Shown here: piece after piece, positions 52,629 to 59,899 of the stretch | Position numbering within the stretch: position 1 is the stretch's first letter | Layout of the letters: every line of letters starts with the position of its first letter | Source of the DNA: an uncultured Vampirovibrio sp. | Lineage (GTDB): Bacteria > Cyanobacteriota > Vampirovibrionia > Gastranaerophilales > Gastranaerophilaceae | Assembly (NCBI GenBank): GCA_910577395.1 | Contig: CAJTLG010000009.1 | Location: 2,080-66,079 of the forward strand | Direction: 5' to 3' | DNA: 64,000 nucleotides | The notes under the pieces: generated by a model | The model's database searches: none | Told to the model about the DNA's origin: nothing | Seen by the model: only the letters and a program-made list of their open reading frames with translations | Position numbers and translations under genes: made by a program

Positions 52629-54542
52629 ATGGGACTTTTTGATTGGATTAAAAATTCCGGCGAAAAATTAAGACGGGTTGAAGACAAAATTTATCAGCAG
52701 AGGACAGATTTTGTTGAGATTTATCAACGGAACCTTGCCCTTGAAAAAGAAATATCCCAAAGGACCGAAGAACTCCATAATGCCAATCAAACCCTTTTAA
52801 CTTTAGAGCATGTATGGGATATGATGAATTCTTCCCGACCCCTTTCAAGTGTATTAGAGGCTATTGTTTCAAGCCTGCATGGAGAGTTTAGATATTTATA
52901 CAGCTGCATTGTTCAAAAACAGCTTGATACAAAGGGTGAATATTTTGCATTTAAAACATATCTGCAAAACGAATTTTCAATGAAACTTGATGACTGTACA
53001 AAAACACCGCTTTTTGAAACAAGAATAAATATAGGAAAAAATACTACCCTATATGAAACAGTTGAAAACAGAAGATTTAAATTTTACCCTATTGATGAAC
53101 ATACATTCAGTATGCTTTTTCCTGACAATTATTTTCCTGAAAAAATAAATGAACTTAAAAACACCACCCTTGCAAAATCATTTATGGTACTCCCCATTGT
53201 TTCAAAAGAATTCACGGGGTTTTTGGCTGTTTTTTCTCCAAGAGAAGAACCTAAAGAATCTGAGGTAAATTTTCTAAACTTGTTTGCAAGACAGATAGAA
53301 CTTGCGATTACTATTGCAAACCTTTTTGAAACAGTTAAAAAACAGGCCGTAACGGATTCTTTAACGGAATTGTTCAACAGAAGATTTTACGAAGACGCTC
53401 TTGCGCGTGAAGCAAAACGTGCTTTAAGGCTTAATCAACCGTTCACCCTTATTTCTCTTGATTTAGATAAACTTAAACATATAAATGATATGCATGGTCA
53501 TAGTGCCGGAGATGCCGCTATTAAGGCAGTGGCCCGTGTTATTACCAAAAACTCCCGTTCTGTCGATGTTCCTTCCCGTGTCGGGGGCGAAGAATTTACT
53601 ATAATATTACCGGGTGTTGATTCGCAAGGCGGGCTTGTTGCTGCAGAGAGGATACGAGCCTCGCTTGAAAATGAACCTGTTGAAAGTGTTGGTAAAATTA
53701 CTGCAAGTATTGGTGTAGCAACATTTATAGAGCAGACTTCCAATCTTGACACACTTGTTGAAATTGCAGATAAAGCCATGTATTTTGCAAAACAAAATGG
53801 CAGAAACCAGGTAAAATTAGCTGATGCTGCAGATGAAATTTCCTGGCAGGAAACAGCTGTGGATGCATTTGTTCAAATTCTTGATAACCATAAAATTCCA
53901 TTCAACAGTGAAATGGCCGAAGATTTATCTAAAAAACTTCAAGCCCAACAAACGGAACAAAACGGAAATTCTGCAAAAGATTTGTTGTACAAGGTGGTTG
54001 ATACTATATCCAGAAGCTATGCACCGCAACATCAGGAAGGTGTCACAAAAGCAAAAGTTCGCCTTGCAAGTGCAATAGCTAAAAGATTTGATTTAGCAAA
54101 AGCTGATGTTGATAAATTAAAAATTGCAATGCTTTTGTATGATATCGGTAACATTATGGTGCCAAATGACCTTTTAAAGAAAGCCACACCCTTAACTGAT
54201 GAAGAAAAGGAAACAATTACAAAGCACCCGATTTATGCGGCACAAGAGATTTTAAAACCTATAAGCCATGTTTCAAACATTATTCCTATTATTGAACACC
54301 ATCATGAAGCATGGGATGGGACAGGATATCCAAGCAAGAAAAAGGGCGATGATATTCCTTTAATTTCACAAATAATTTTGATTGTAGATTCTTATTATGC
54401 TATGATTTCAGACCGACCATACCGTAAAGCATATTCTGAAAATGAAGCAATTGAGGAGATTAAGAAACTTCGTGGTAAAAAATATTCTGAAGAATTGACT
54501 GATGAATTTATTAACGCAATTGAAGACTTAAAAAGGATATAG
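52629..54542 (+). CDS. GGDEF diguanylate cyclase with degenerate HD-GYP domain
   Basis: 637 residues, no membrane segment. An N-terminal coiled coil (about 12-60), a GAF-like sensor (about 60-235), a GGDEF domain (about 240-400) with LTELFNRRF and the active motif GGEEF (about 319-323), then an HD-GYP-type domain (about 440-637). In that last part the HD pair of HDxGK reads YDIGN (about 504-508), so the metal His is lost, while HHEAWDGTGYP and VDSYYAMISDRPYR persist. Cyclase probably active; phosphodiesterase activity doubtful, maybe a binding domain. Stands before the zinc-ribbon gene. Confidence 0.88.
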   Translation: MGLFDWIKNSGEKLRRVEDKIYQQRTDFVEIYQRNLALEKEISQRTEELHNANQTLLTLEHVWDMMNSSRPLSSVLEAIVSSLHGEFRYLYSCIVQKQLDTKGEYFAFKTYLQNEFSMKLDDCTKTPLFETRINIGKNTTLYETVENRRFKFYPIDEHTFSMLFPDNYFPEKINELKNTTLAKSFMVLPIVSKEFTGFLAVFSPREEPKESEVNFLNLFARQIELAITIANLFETVKKQAVTDSLTELFNRRFYEDALAREAKRALRLNQPFTLISLDLDKLKHINDMHGHSAGDAAIKAVARVITKNSRSVDVPSRVGGEEFTIILPGVDSQGGLVAAERIRASLENEPVESVGKITASIGVATFIEQTSNLDTLVEIADKAMYFAKQNGRNQVKLADAADEISWQETAVDAFVQILDNHKIPFNSEMAEDLSKKLQAQQTEQNGNSAKDLLYKVVDTISRSYAPQHQEGVTKAKVRLASAIAKRFDLAKADVDKLKIAMLLYDIGNIMVPNDLLKKATPLTDEEKETITKHPIYAAQEILKPISHVSNIIPIIEHHHEAWDGTGYPSKKKGDDIPLISQIILIVDSYYAMISDRPYRKAYSENEAIEEIKKLRGKKYSEELTDEFINAIEDLKRI

Positions 54543-54560
54543 AAAATCAAGGAGAAGGAT

Positions 54561-55031
54561 ATGTATTGTCCAAAATGCGGCAACGAGGTAAATGACGGGG
54601 ATATTTTTTGCAAATCGTGCGGAGAACAAATAAAAAAAGATAACGCACCACTTTTTGACTTAAAAGCCAAAAAGAACGGTGTGCAAGCGATTTTACTATA
54701 CCTGTCTTTTGTTATTATCCACATTTTAATATTAAGTATAATTGCAATGATTGCAATAACCATAATGAAGTCAAACGGTACATATTATGGCCCTATAGCA
54801 TTCAAGGCAAGCTGTAAGCAATGGGGATTAGTATTTAATCCACTAGGATGCTTAATTATAAGTCTTATAATAATGAAGGTTAAAAATTTATTCAAATCTA
54901 AAAAAGCTTATATTATGCTTGTTGTCGGAATGATAATGGCATTTTTATTCAGCGCAGTTGCAGGCTTTATTTTCCCTGCAATAATGACAAGATATAAAGC
55001 AGAAAAAACTGTAACTGCAGCATCAAACTAA
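54561..55031 (+). CDS. zinc-ribbon membrane protein, 156 aa
   Basis: AAGGAGAAGG precedes ATG 54561. N-terminal zinc ribbon with CPKCG and CKSCG, a polar linker, then three membrane helices at about 48-72, 93-113 and 120-145. Typical of small zinc-ribbon membrane proteins of unknown role in anaerobes. Likely co-transcribed with the GGDEF gene, 18 bases upstream. Confidence 0.8.
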   Translation: MYCPKCGNEVNDGDIFCKSCGEQIKKDNAPLFDLKAKKNGVQAILLYLSFVIIHILILSIIAMIAITIMKSNGTYYGPIAFKASCKQWGLVFNPLGCLIISLIIMKVKNLFKSKKAYIMLVVGMIMAFLFSAVAGFIFPAIMTRYKAEKTVTAASN

Positions 55032-55043
55032 TTGCTGCAAATT

Positions 55044-56501
55044 TTATATGTTTCCCACGATTTTAAGTTCAAATTCAGGTGTTATCTCTTCTAAACAAAT
55101 AACGGGAATATCTGTATAAAGTTCTGCAACAAGAATAAACAACATGTGTCTTAAATGCTGCGGGGCAACCAATACAATGTTTTTTTCAGCTGAAATTTTT
55201 TCTATGGTTTTTGCAAACTTTTCAAATTTTTCACCGTCAATTTTTATAACACCTGTTTCATGGTCAATTGTATCAGATTGTGTTTCCAACATTTCAATAA
55301 TTTTGTCGTTTACTTCATAACCGGAAATTTCTTTATCTTCGTTACTTAAGGACCAACAAATCTGCCGTGAAAGGGAAACACGAAGCTTATCGAGTAAATC
55401 CGATTTGGATGCATCATCTGCAAAATCATTAATTTTTTCAAAAATATAAATTAAATCTTTAACGCTCACTTTTTCTCTAATCAGTGAACAAAATAAATAT
55501 TTCAATTCAGAAAGTGAAATAAACTCTCCTACAATATTATCAATCAACAGGGCATTATTTTCACTCACTATTTCAATATAACGATTTAAATCATTATAGT
55601 TAAATATTTCATTAACACATTTTATTGAAAAATATTTTAAATATCTTGCAATATATTCACAAGCGTTCAATCCTTCTGCCCAAAAATCTTTGGCATCTTC
55701 ATTTTTAACCCAGACAATTTTTCTGCCCGTAATGTAATCTATAGTGCGAATTGAATCTTTAGGAAACTTTTTTAAGTTAAGTTCATCCTCAAAATAAACC
55801 GTGTGCTCAGGATAAGCCTGAGTTTGAACAATTGGTATAGAATGAATATTAATAGTAAATGTATATTCATCTAATTCCGGGTTTTCTAAAAACAGCACTT
55901 TTGGGATAATATAGCCTACCTCATTTGTAAGCTCTTGTCTAACTTTTACAGTTTCTGCAAGTAAATTTGTACCATTATTAGAAGGGTTATTCAGGGTGTA
56001 AATTTCTTCACTCAAATGAATTGAAAGTCTTTCTTCCCCAAGGGCATTAGCCATTTTAGACGGAGCAAGCAAACTTTTAAGCTGTTTTTTAAGATTGTTC
56101 AGCTCATTTACTTCTTTTGCAATCTCTTCATTTAAAACTTCGCGTTCGTTTTCTTTTGCACTTTCCATAAAGTGCTTAATATCTTCAATTCTTTCTCTTT
56201 TTTCTCTTATCTTCTTTTGAAAATTTAAACAAAGCTGATAGGGCTCTTCTTTGGAGTATAGCATTTTTTCCATTTTTGTTTTATACCCTTGAATGTCTTC
56301 AAATTCAGCTTCATCCCTTGAAAATTCAACTTCTTTAACAAAAATTATATTGTAAACAACTTTATTATTTACTTCTCCTTCATGAAGAGAATATAAATCC
56401 CACCCTTGTTTTGACATTGAATTAAGGATATTTTCCAAACCTGTAACATCATCTATAGGGCAGGTTTTAATTTGAAATTCTTGACGTGTACTTTTATACA
56501 T
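55044..56501 (-). CDS. soluble protein with FlhA/SctV-type C-terminal export-gate domain
   Basis: 485 residues with no membrane segment. Residues 1-60 resemble the small alpha/beta DUF4177 fold (MSKQGWDLYSLHEG, VVYNIIFVKE). About 75-150 is coiled coil. From about 190 it follows the cytoplasmic domain of FlhA/SctV: GYIIPKVLFLENPELDEYTF (binding-site strand), ITGRKIVWV with K at the usual GLPAVWI place, the helix block VNEIFNYNDLNRYIEIVSEN (as AHELLGRQEVQ), LIREKVSVKDLIYIFEKI (as LLREGVSIRDL..ILE), SLSRQI (as LGRQI), LVAPQHLRHMLFIL (as L.SPELRP.LR) and ITPEFELKIVGNI (as IPPDVEIESVG). FlhA normally has eight helices before this domain; none here. No flagellar or type III gene is nearby. Function unknown. 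Confidence 0.75.
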   Translation of the reverse strand: MYKSTRQEFQIKTCPIDDVTGLENILNSMSKQGWDLYSLHEGEVNNKVVYNIIFVKEVEFSRDEAEFEDIQGYKTKMEKMLYSKEEPYQLCLNFQKKIREKRERIEDIKHFMESAKENEREVLNEEIAKEVNELNNLKKQLKSLLAPSKMANALGEERLSIHLSEEIYTLNNPSNNGTNLLAETVKVRQELTNEVGYIIPKVLFLENPELDEYTFTINIHSIPIVQTQAYPEHTVYFEDELNLKKFPKDSIRTIDYITGRKIVWVKNEDAKDFWAEGLNACEYIARYLKYFSIKCVNEIFNYNDLNRYIEIVSENNALLIDNIVGEFISLSELKYLFCSLIREKVSVKDLIYIFEKINDFADDASKSDLLDKLRVSLSRQICWSLSNEDKEISGYEVNDKIIEMLETQSDTIDHETGVIKIDGEKFEKFAKTIEKISAEKNIVLVAPQHLRHMLFILVAELYTDIPVICLEEITPEFELKIVGNI

Positions 56502-56571
56502 GTCCTTATTTTAACATAAAAAATTTAAATAATGTCTACAAACAGAAGTGCTGGTCATAGTTTAACAATAA

Positions 56572-56580
56572 TGCTATAAT
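56572..56580 (+). promoter_or_regulatory. extended -10 promoter for the methyltransferase gene
   Basis: TGC-TATAAT at 56572-56580, 36 bases before ATG 56617. Confidence 0.55.
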
Positions 56581-56616
56581 AGATAGGTTGAAAAGCAAAG
56601 TTTAAGGATATTGCAG

Positions 56617-57159
56617 ATGATTGAAATTTCTCATAGCGAAAAGATAAAACTTCACATTGGCGGCAAAGAACAAAAAGAAGGATGGAAGATTTTAAATAAA
56701 ATAAATGCTCCTAATGTGGATTACCATAAAGATTTAAATGACTTATCTGAATTTCCCGATGAATGCTGTAGTGTTATATATGGTTCACATGTTTTTGAAC
56801 ACATAGATCAAAGAAATATAGTCAATGTACTTAAACAAACAAAAAGAATGCTTACACCATTTGGCGTTTTAATGATTTCCGTTCCTAATATGGATGTTCT
56901 ATGCAAACTATTTATTGACCCTGAACTTGATTATAATGACAAATTTCATGTAATGCGCATGTTATTTGGCGGACAAACAGACGAATATGATTACCATTAT
57001 ATAGGTTTAAACTTTGATATATTGTCAAACTATTTAAAAATAGCGGGTTTTAAAAATGTATTCAAAGTAGACAAGTTCAATATTTTCAATGATACAAGTA
57101 ATTTCGCACCTTATAAAAATCAAAATATTAGTTTGAATGTTATAGCCTTAAACTACTAA
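56617..57159 (+). CDS. class I SAM-dependent methyltransferase-like protein
   Basis: ATG 56617 preferred over TTG 56611 because AAGGA is then nine bases away. 180 residues: KLHIGGKEQKEGWKILNK stands for the SAM loop (the GxGxG is reduced to IGGK), VDYHKDLNDLSEF, SVIYGSHVFEHI and GVLMISVPNMDVL follow the family used in surface-glycan clusters. Short and perhaps lacking full SAM binding. Ends six bases before the convergent 127-residue gene. Confidence 0.75.
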   Translation: MIEISHSEKIKLHIGGKEQKEGWKILNKINAPNVDYHKDLNDLSEFPDECCSVIYGSHVFEHIDQRNIVNVLKQTKRMLTPFGVLMISVPNMDVLCKLFIDPELDYNDKFHVMRMLFGGQTDEYDYHYIGLNFDILSNYLKIAGFKNVFKVDKFNIFNDTSNFAPYKNQNISLNVIALNY

Positions 57160-57164
57160 TTTTT

Positions 57165-57548
57165 TTACGCTTTATCTTGGTTAGCTTTTTTGTTTGCTGC
57201 CAATTTGCTTATATTATTAATTACAAAGTCTGCAATAGCACCAAGCACCAGACCCGTAATTGCCGCAAATGCTATTGTGCTCGTTTTAATTTGTCTACCA
57301 AATTCTTTTGTTGCCTGTTTAACATCGGCCAATTCAAAGGTATTACCCGCAGCCTCTGTCATATTCTTCATCAACAGCTGCATCCTTTTTACATATTCCG
57401 GAAACCCGGGAGAATTAATCATTTTGTTTGCGGAAATATTTCCTGCCATGCCTAAACCGACAGCACCTGCAATTTTACCAACTCTCGATTTTGTGTATTT
57501 ATTACCTTGGTCTGTATATGCAGTTTTTGTAATTACAGGTATACCCAT
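57165..57548 (-). CDS. hypothetical membrane protein, 127 aa
   Basis: Starts MGIPVITKTAYTDQGNKYTK. A Gly/Ala helix at about 22-40 (GKIAGAVGLGMAGN) and a membrane helix at about 92-112 (FAAITGLVLGAIADFV) with a Lys-rich tail. No family recognised; stylistically like the proteins at 27865, 49394 and 59900. Confidence 0.6.
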   Translation of the reverse strand: MGIPVITKTAYTDQGNKYTKSRVGKIAGAVGLGMAGNISANKMINSPGFPEYVKRMQLLMKNMTEAAGNTFELADVKQATKEFGRQIKTSTIAFAAITGLVLGAIADFVINNISKLAANKKANQDKA

Positions 57549-57670
57549 TTACTTATCCTTTGTTTTATAAATCTGATATATTTATAAAACCGAAAAATAA
57601 AATTATTTGCTATAGATTATTTTGGATTATTCTGCACAAATTTTTGAAAAGCATTGCTATAGCAGTAAAA

Positions 57671-57690
57671 AAGACCTCTAAAGAGGTCTT
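57671..57690. terminator. bidirectional-looking terminator hairpin
   Basis: AAGACCTCT/AGAGGTCTT with a two-base loop; T-run on the minus side. It lies upstream of the 127-residue gene and ahead of the interrupted gene. The rest of 57549-57800 shows only a short open stretch (57700-57810) that may be a gene remnant. Confidence 0.6.
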
Positions 57691-57802
57691 AAATTTAAAT
57701 GGGCAAACAATGGTAGAGAGTTAGAAAATAATTATGTAAGATTTGCTCAACAAACCTTGCATGAAACCGAACTTATGACAAACATAAAAACATTTATGAG
57801 CG

Positions 57803-57811
57803 TGGTATAAT
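57803..57811 (+). promoter_or_regulatory. extended -10 promoter of the TGA-interrupted gene
   Basis: TGG-TATAAT at 57803-57811, followed by GGAGG (57818-57822) and TTG 57829. Confidence 0.65.
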
Positions 57812-57828
57812 TTATTTGGAGGTATTAG

Positions 57829-58338
57829 TTGAATAAGATTGAAACATTATTGTTAATATTCTTAATCGTATGACTATACAAATTAACAAGTAACTTGTAT
57901 TTATATTTACGAACAAAGTGCTTGTATGATAAATATAAAGAATTTGCAAAAAATACTAATCCAAATGATTATAAAATAGTCGAATATTCTTATGAAATAA
58001 AGGAAATATTTAATAAAGCTGGTATTAAAAAAGATTTACAAGTTCCTTTTGACAATGTCAATGCAAGAGGTAAAATTAACCCCTTGCTCAATATTAATAA
58101 TACTATGCCAGAAATCGTGATGTTTTATAATTTACGTTTTACCGAAGCATTAGGTTGTTTTAGAAATAATATTTATAATACGATAAACCCTTTTTACTGG
58201 ATAGATTTTTTTATTTATTTTCCTCAAAAGGTATTAAACTACTTAAATGTCATAAATTCTATTTTTACTAATATTGTCAACATTATATATTGGGCTTACT
58301 TTATCAATTGGTTTCTAAAATCTTTTTTACTTAAATAA
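57829..58338 (+). pseudogene. membrane protein gene interrupted by an in-frame TGA
   Basis: TTG 57829 sits seven bases after GGAGG and below an extended -10. The first 14 codons encode LNKIETLLLIFLIV, then TGA (57871-57873), then the same frame runs on LYKLTSNLYLYLRTK... to TAA at 58338 (169 codons in all, the TGA included). A Trp codon TGG at the TGA would complete a membrane helix. The C-terminal part has NINNTMPEIVMFYNLRFTEA, NPFYWIDFFIYFPQKVL and a membrane helix at the end, a type I associate with gut Firmicutes, so transfer is possible. TGA is a true stop elsewhere here (for example at 7643 and 22838). Dead gene, readthrough or sequencing error. Confidence 0.7.
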
Positions 58339-58372
58339 GGTTAGAACCCTCAAAACCCGCATTGTTCCTAAC

Positions 58373-58392
58373 AAAAAAGCCTCCGTAGAGGC
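58373..58392 (-). terminator. terminator of tRNA-His
   Basis: On the minus strand GCCTC-TACG-GAGGC followed by TTTTTTG, 13 bases after the tRNA CCA end. Confidence 0.85.
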
Positions 58393-58404
58393 AATTTCTG
58401 TAAA

Positions 58405-58481
58405 TGGGGCGGGTGATGGGGATCGAACCCACGAATATCGGAACCACAATCCGAGGCCTTAACCACTTGGCGACACCCGCC
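58405..58481 (-). tRNA. tRNA-His (GTG)
   Basis: On the minus strand the acceptor GCGGGTG pairs with CACCCGC; there is the extra G at -1 opposite C73, a tRNA-His hallmark, and an encoded CCA. Anticodon loop TTGTGGT between TCGGA and TCCGA gives anticodon GTG (58445-58447 on the forward strand). T arm GTGGG-TTCGATC-CCCAT is regular apart from one G-T pair. Confidence 0.97.
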
Positions 58482-58548
58482 ATTTCACATTTCTCAATAT
58501 ATTCTAAAAATAAAATATTTTCAAGCTGTATGGATAAAAAATTAGATG

Positions 58549-58554
58549 TATAAT
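58549..58554 (+). promoter_or_regulatory. -10 box giving a leaderless rnhC mRNA
   Basis: TATAAT at 58549-58554, six bases before ATG 58561, no ribosome site. Confidence 0.5.
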
Positions 58555-58560
58555 TAAAAA

Positions 58561-59451
58561 ATGAATACTTATACTTCAAATTTTCTGCCTATTGAAATTG
58601 AAAAATACAAAAAAGTTTTTGAAAATGAAAATGCTCTTTTTTCCTCTCCGCAATATATGCATTTTCAGGCTAAAGGGGAAGGATTTACAGCCTCTTTTTA
58701 TACAAGCGGAAAATTTGTAATACAAGGTAAAAAAACATCTGAAATTCTTTCAAAATATTTTGATATCCAAATACAAAATACAACGGTGCAAAATCATAAC
58801 AGCGACGGACAGATTGCACCCTATCCGCATATTGGGATTGATGAGTCCGGTAAAGGAGATTTTTTCGGACCCCTTGTAATTGCAGGTGTTTTAATTGATG
58901 AAAATACTGCAAAAATCTTGCGTAAAGCAGGTGTTGAAGATAGTAAAAAGATGAACGATAAAAAAATTCTTGAACTTGAAAATATTATAAAAGAAGTTTC
59001 AACATTTGATATTATTGCAATAAGTCCTGTTAAGTATAATGAACTTTATACAAAATTTAAAAACTTAAATAAACTTCTTGCTTGGGGTCATTCTACGGTT
59101 CTTGAAAATATTTTAACCAAAAAGCATTGCGAAATAGCAATTTCAGATAAATTTGCAGATGAAAATATTATAAAATCAGCATTGAAAGAGCGGGGTAAAA
59201 ATATTCAGTTAATTCAACAAACAAAAGCTGAATGCGATACAGCTGTTGCTGCAGCATCCGTACTTGCAAGGGCAGAATTTGTAAAAAAAATTTCAGGCCT
59301 ATGTACAAAATATGAAATCAATCTGCCAAAAGGAGCTTCAAGCTTGGTTTTAGAGCAGGGAAAAAAGTTTATAACAAAATATGGCAAGGAAGAATTAAAA
59401 AACATTGCAAAATTGCATTTTAAAACTTGTACCGATATTTTAAAGTTATAA
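58561..59451 (+). CDS. rnhC: ribonuclease HIII
   Basis: 296 residues. N-terminal TBP-like substrate domain (to about 85), then IGIDESGKGDFFGPLVIAGVL with catalytic Asp 94 and Glu 95 (split: IGIDESGKGD, FFGPLVIAGVL), DSKKMNDKKI, AISDKFAD and KAECDTAVAAASVLARAEF. The order DESGKGD rather than DEVGRGP marks HIII instead of HII. It cuts RNA in RNA-DNA hybrids. Cassette copy 3 follows 15 bases after the stop. Confidence 0.93.
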   Translation: MNTYTSNFLPIEIEKYKKVFENENALFSSPQYMHFQAKGEGFTASFYTSGKFVIQGKKTSEILSKYFDIQIQNTTVQNHNSDGQIAPYPHIGIDESGKGDFFGPLVIAGVLIDENTAKILRKAGVEDSKKMNDKKILELENIIKEVSTFDIIAISPVKYNELYTKFKNLNKLLAWGHSTVLENILTKKHCEIAISDKFADENIIKSALKERGKNIQLIQQTKAECDTAVAAASVLARAEFVKKISGLCTKYEINLPKGASSLVLEQGKKFITKYGKEELKNIAKLHFKTCTDILKL

Positions 59452-59466
59452 TAAATTTCATTTCTT

Positions 59467-59841
59467 TAGAGTGTTAGGGCTTAAGGGTTTTAACAGAAAA
59501 GAAACAGAACCAGGTTCGGTTCGAATATTCAAATCGTCAGGCAGGGTCATTTACTACAATGATTTATTTATTGTTTGATAAGGTTTAAACTATCAAATCC
59601 AAAAAACTTGCCAAAAGATGCAGTAAAAAGGCTTATGCCATACGGCAAGTGTAAGGGCGCAAACGATGACAACTGCAACCCGACCGATATATGGTCAGAT
59701 ACACGGCAGAGCAGCGGTTCATATTATGCAGCCGACTTTGTTAACGGAGCCTGGCGGCCTACCGGCCCGTGCAATACCGGCTATTGTCCATCTACTATTG
59801 CCTTTTCGGTGCGCCGTGTCTGCTTGGATTTGAAAATATAA
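59467..59841 (+). repeat. dispersed lectin-like cassette, copy 3
   Basis: Three hairpins: TGTTA/TAACA (59472-59495), GTCATT/AATGAT with six-base loop (59546-59563), TTTGATA/TATCAAA (59574-59597). Then an open frame to TAA 59841 (from TTG 59575): MPYGKCKGAND, CNPTDIWSD, SGSYYAADFVNGAWRPTG, GYCPSTIAFSVR. The W-S-x(6)-G-x-YY-x3-F-x-NG-x-W pattern and the FSVR end are those of formylglycine-enzyme/FISUMP-type C-lectin folds used as diversified domains by diversity-generating retroelements. Several likely variable positions use AAC, GAC or ACC codons. The copy is the most complete of the three but lacks a signal peptide or N-terminal domain. Confidence 0.65.
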
Positions 59842-59899
59842 ATACGCGCGGCAGGCAAATTATTACCTGCCGCAATTTATAATACTTTTGCCGGTTTGT

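Noticed and set aside
57829..58338. TGA recoded as Trp throughout the genome
   Set aside because: Several intact genes end in TGA, such as the CooC-like gene (7643-7645) and cobO (22838-22840).
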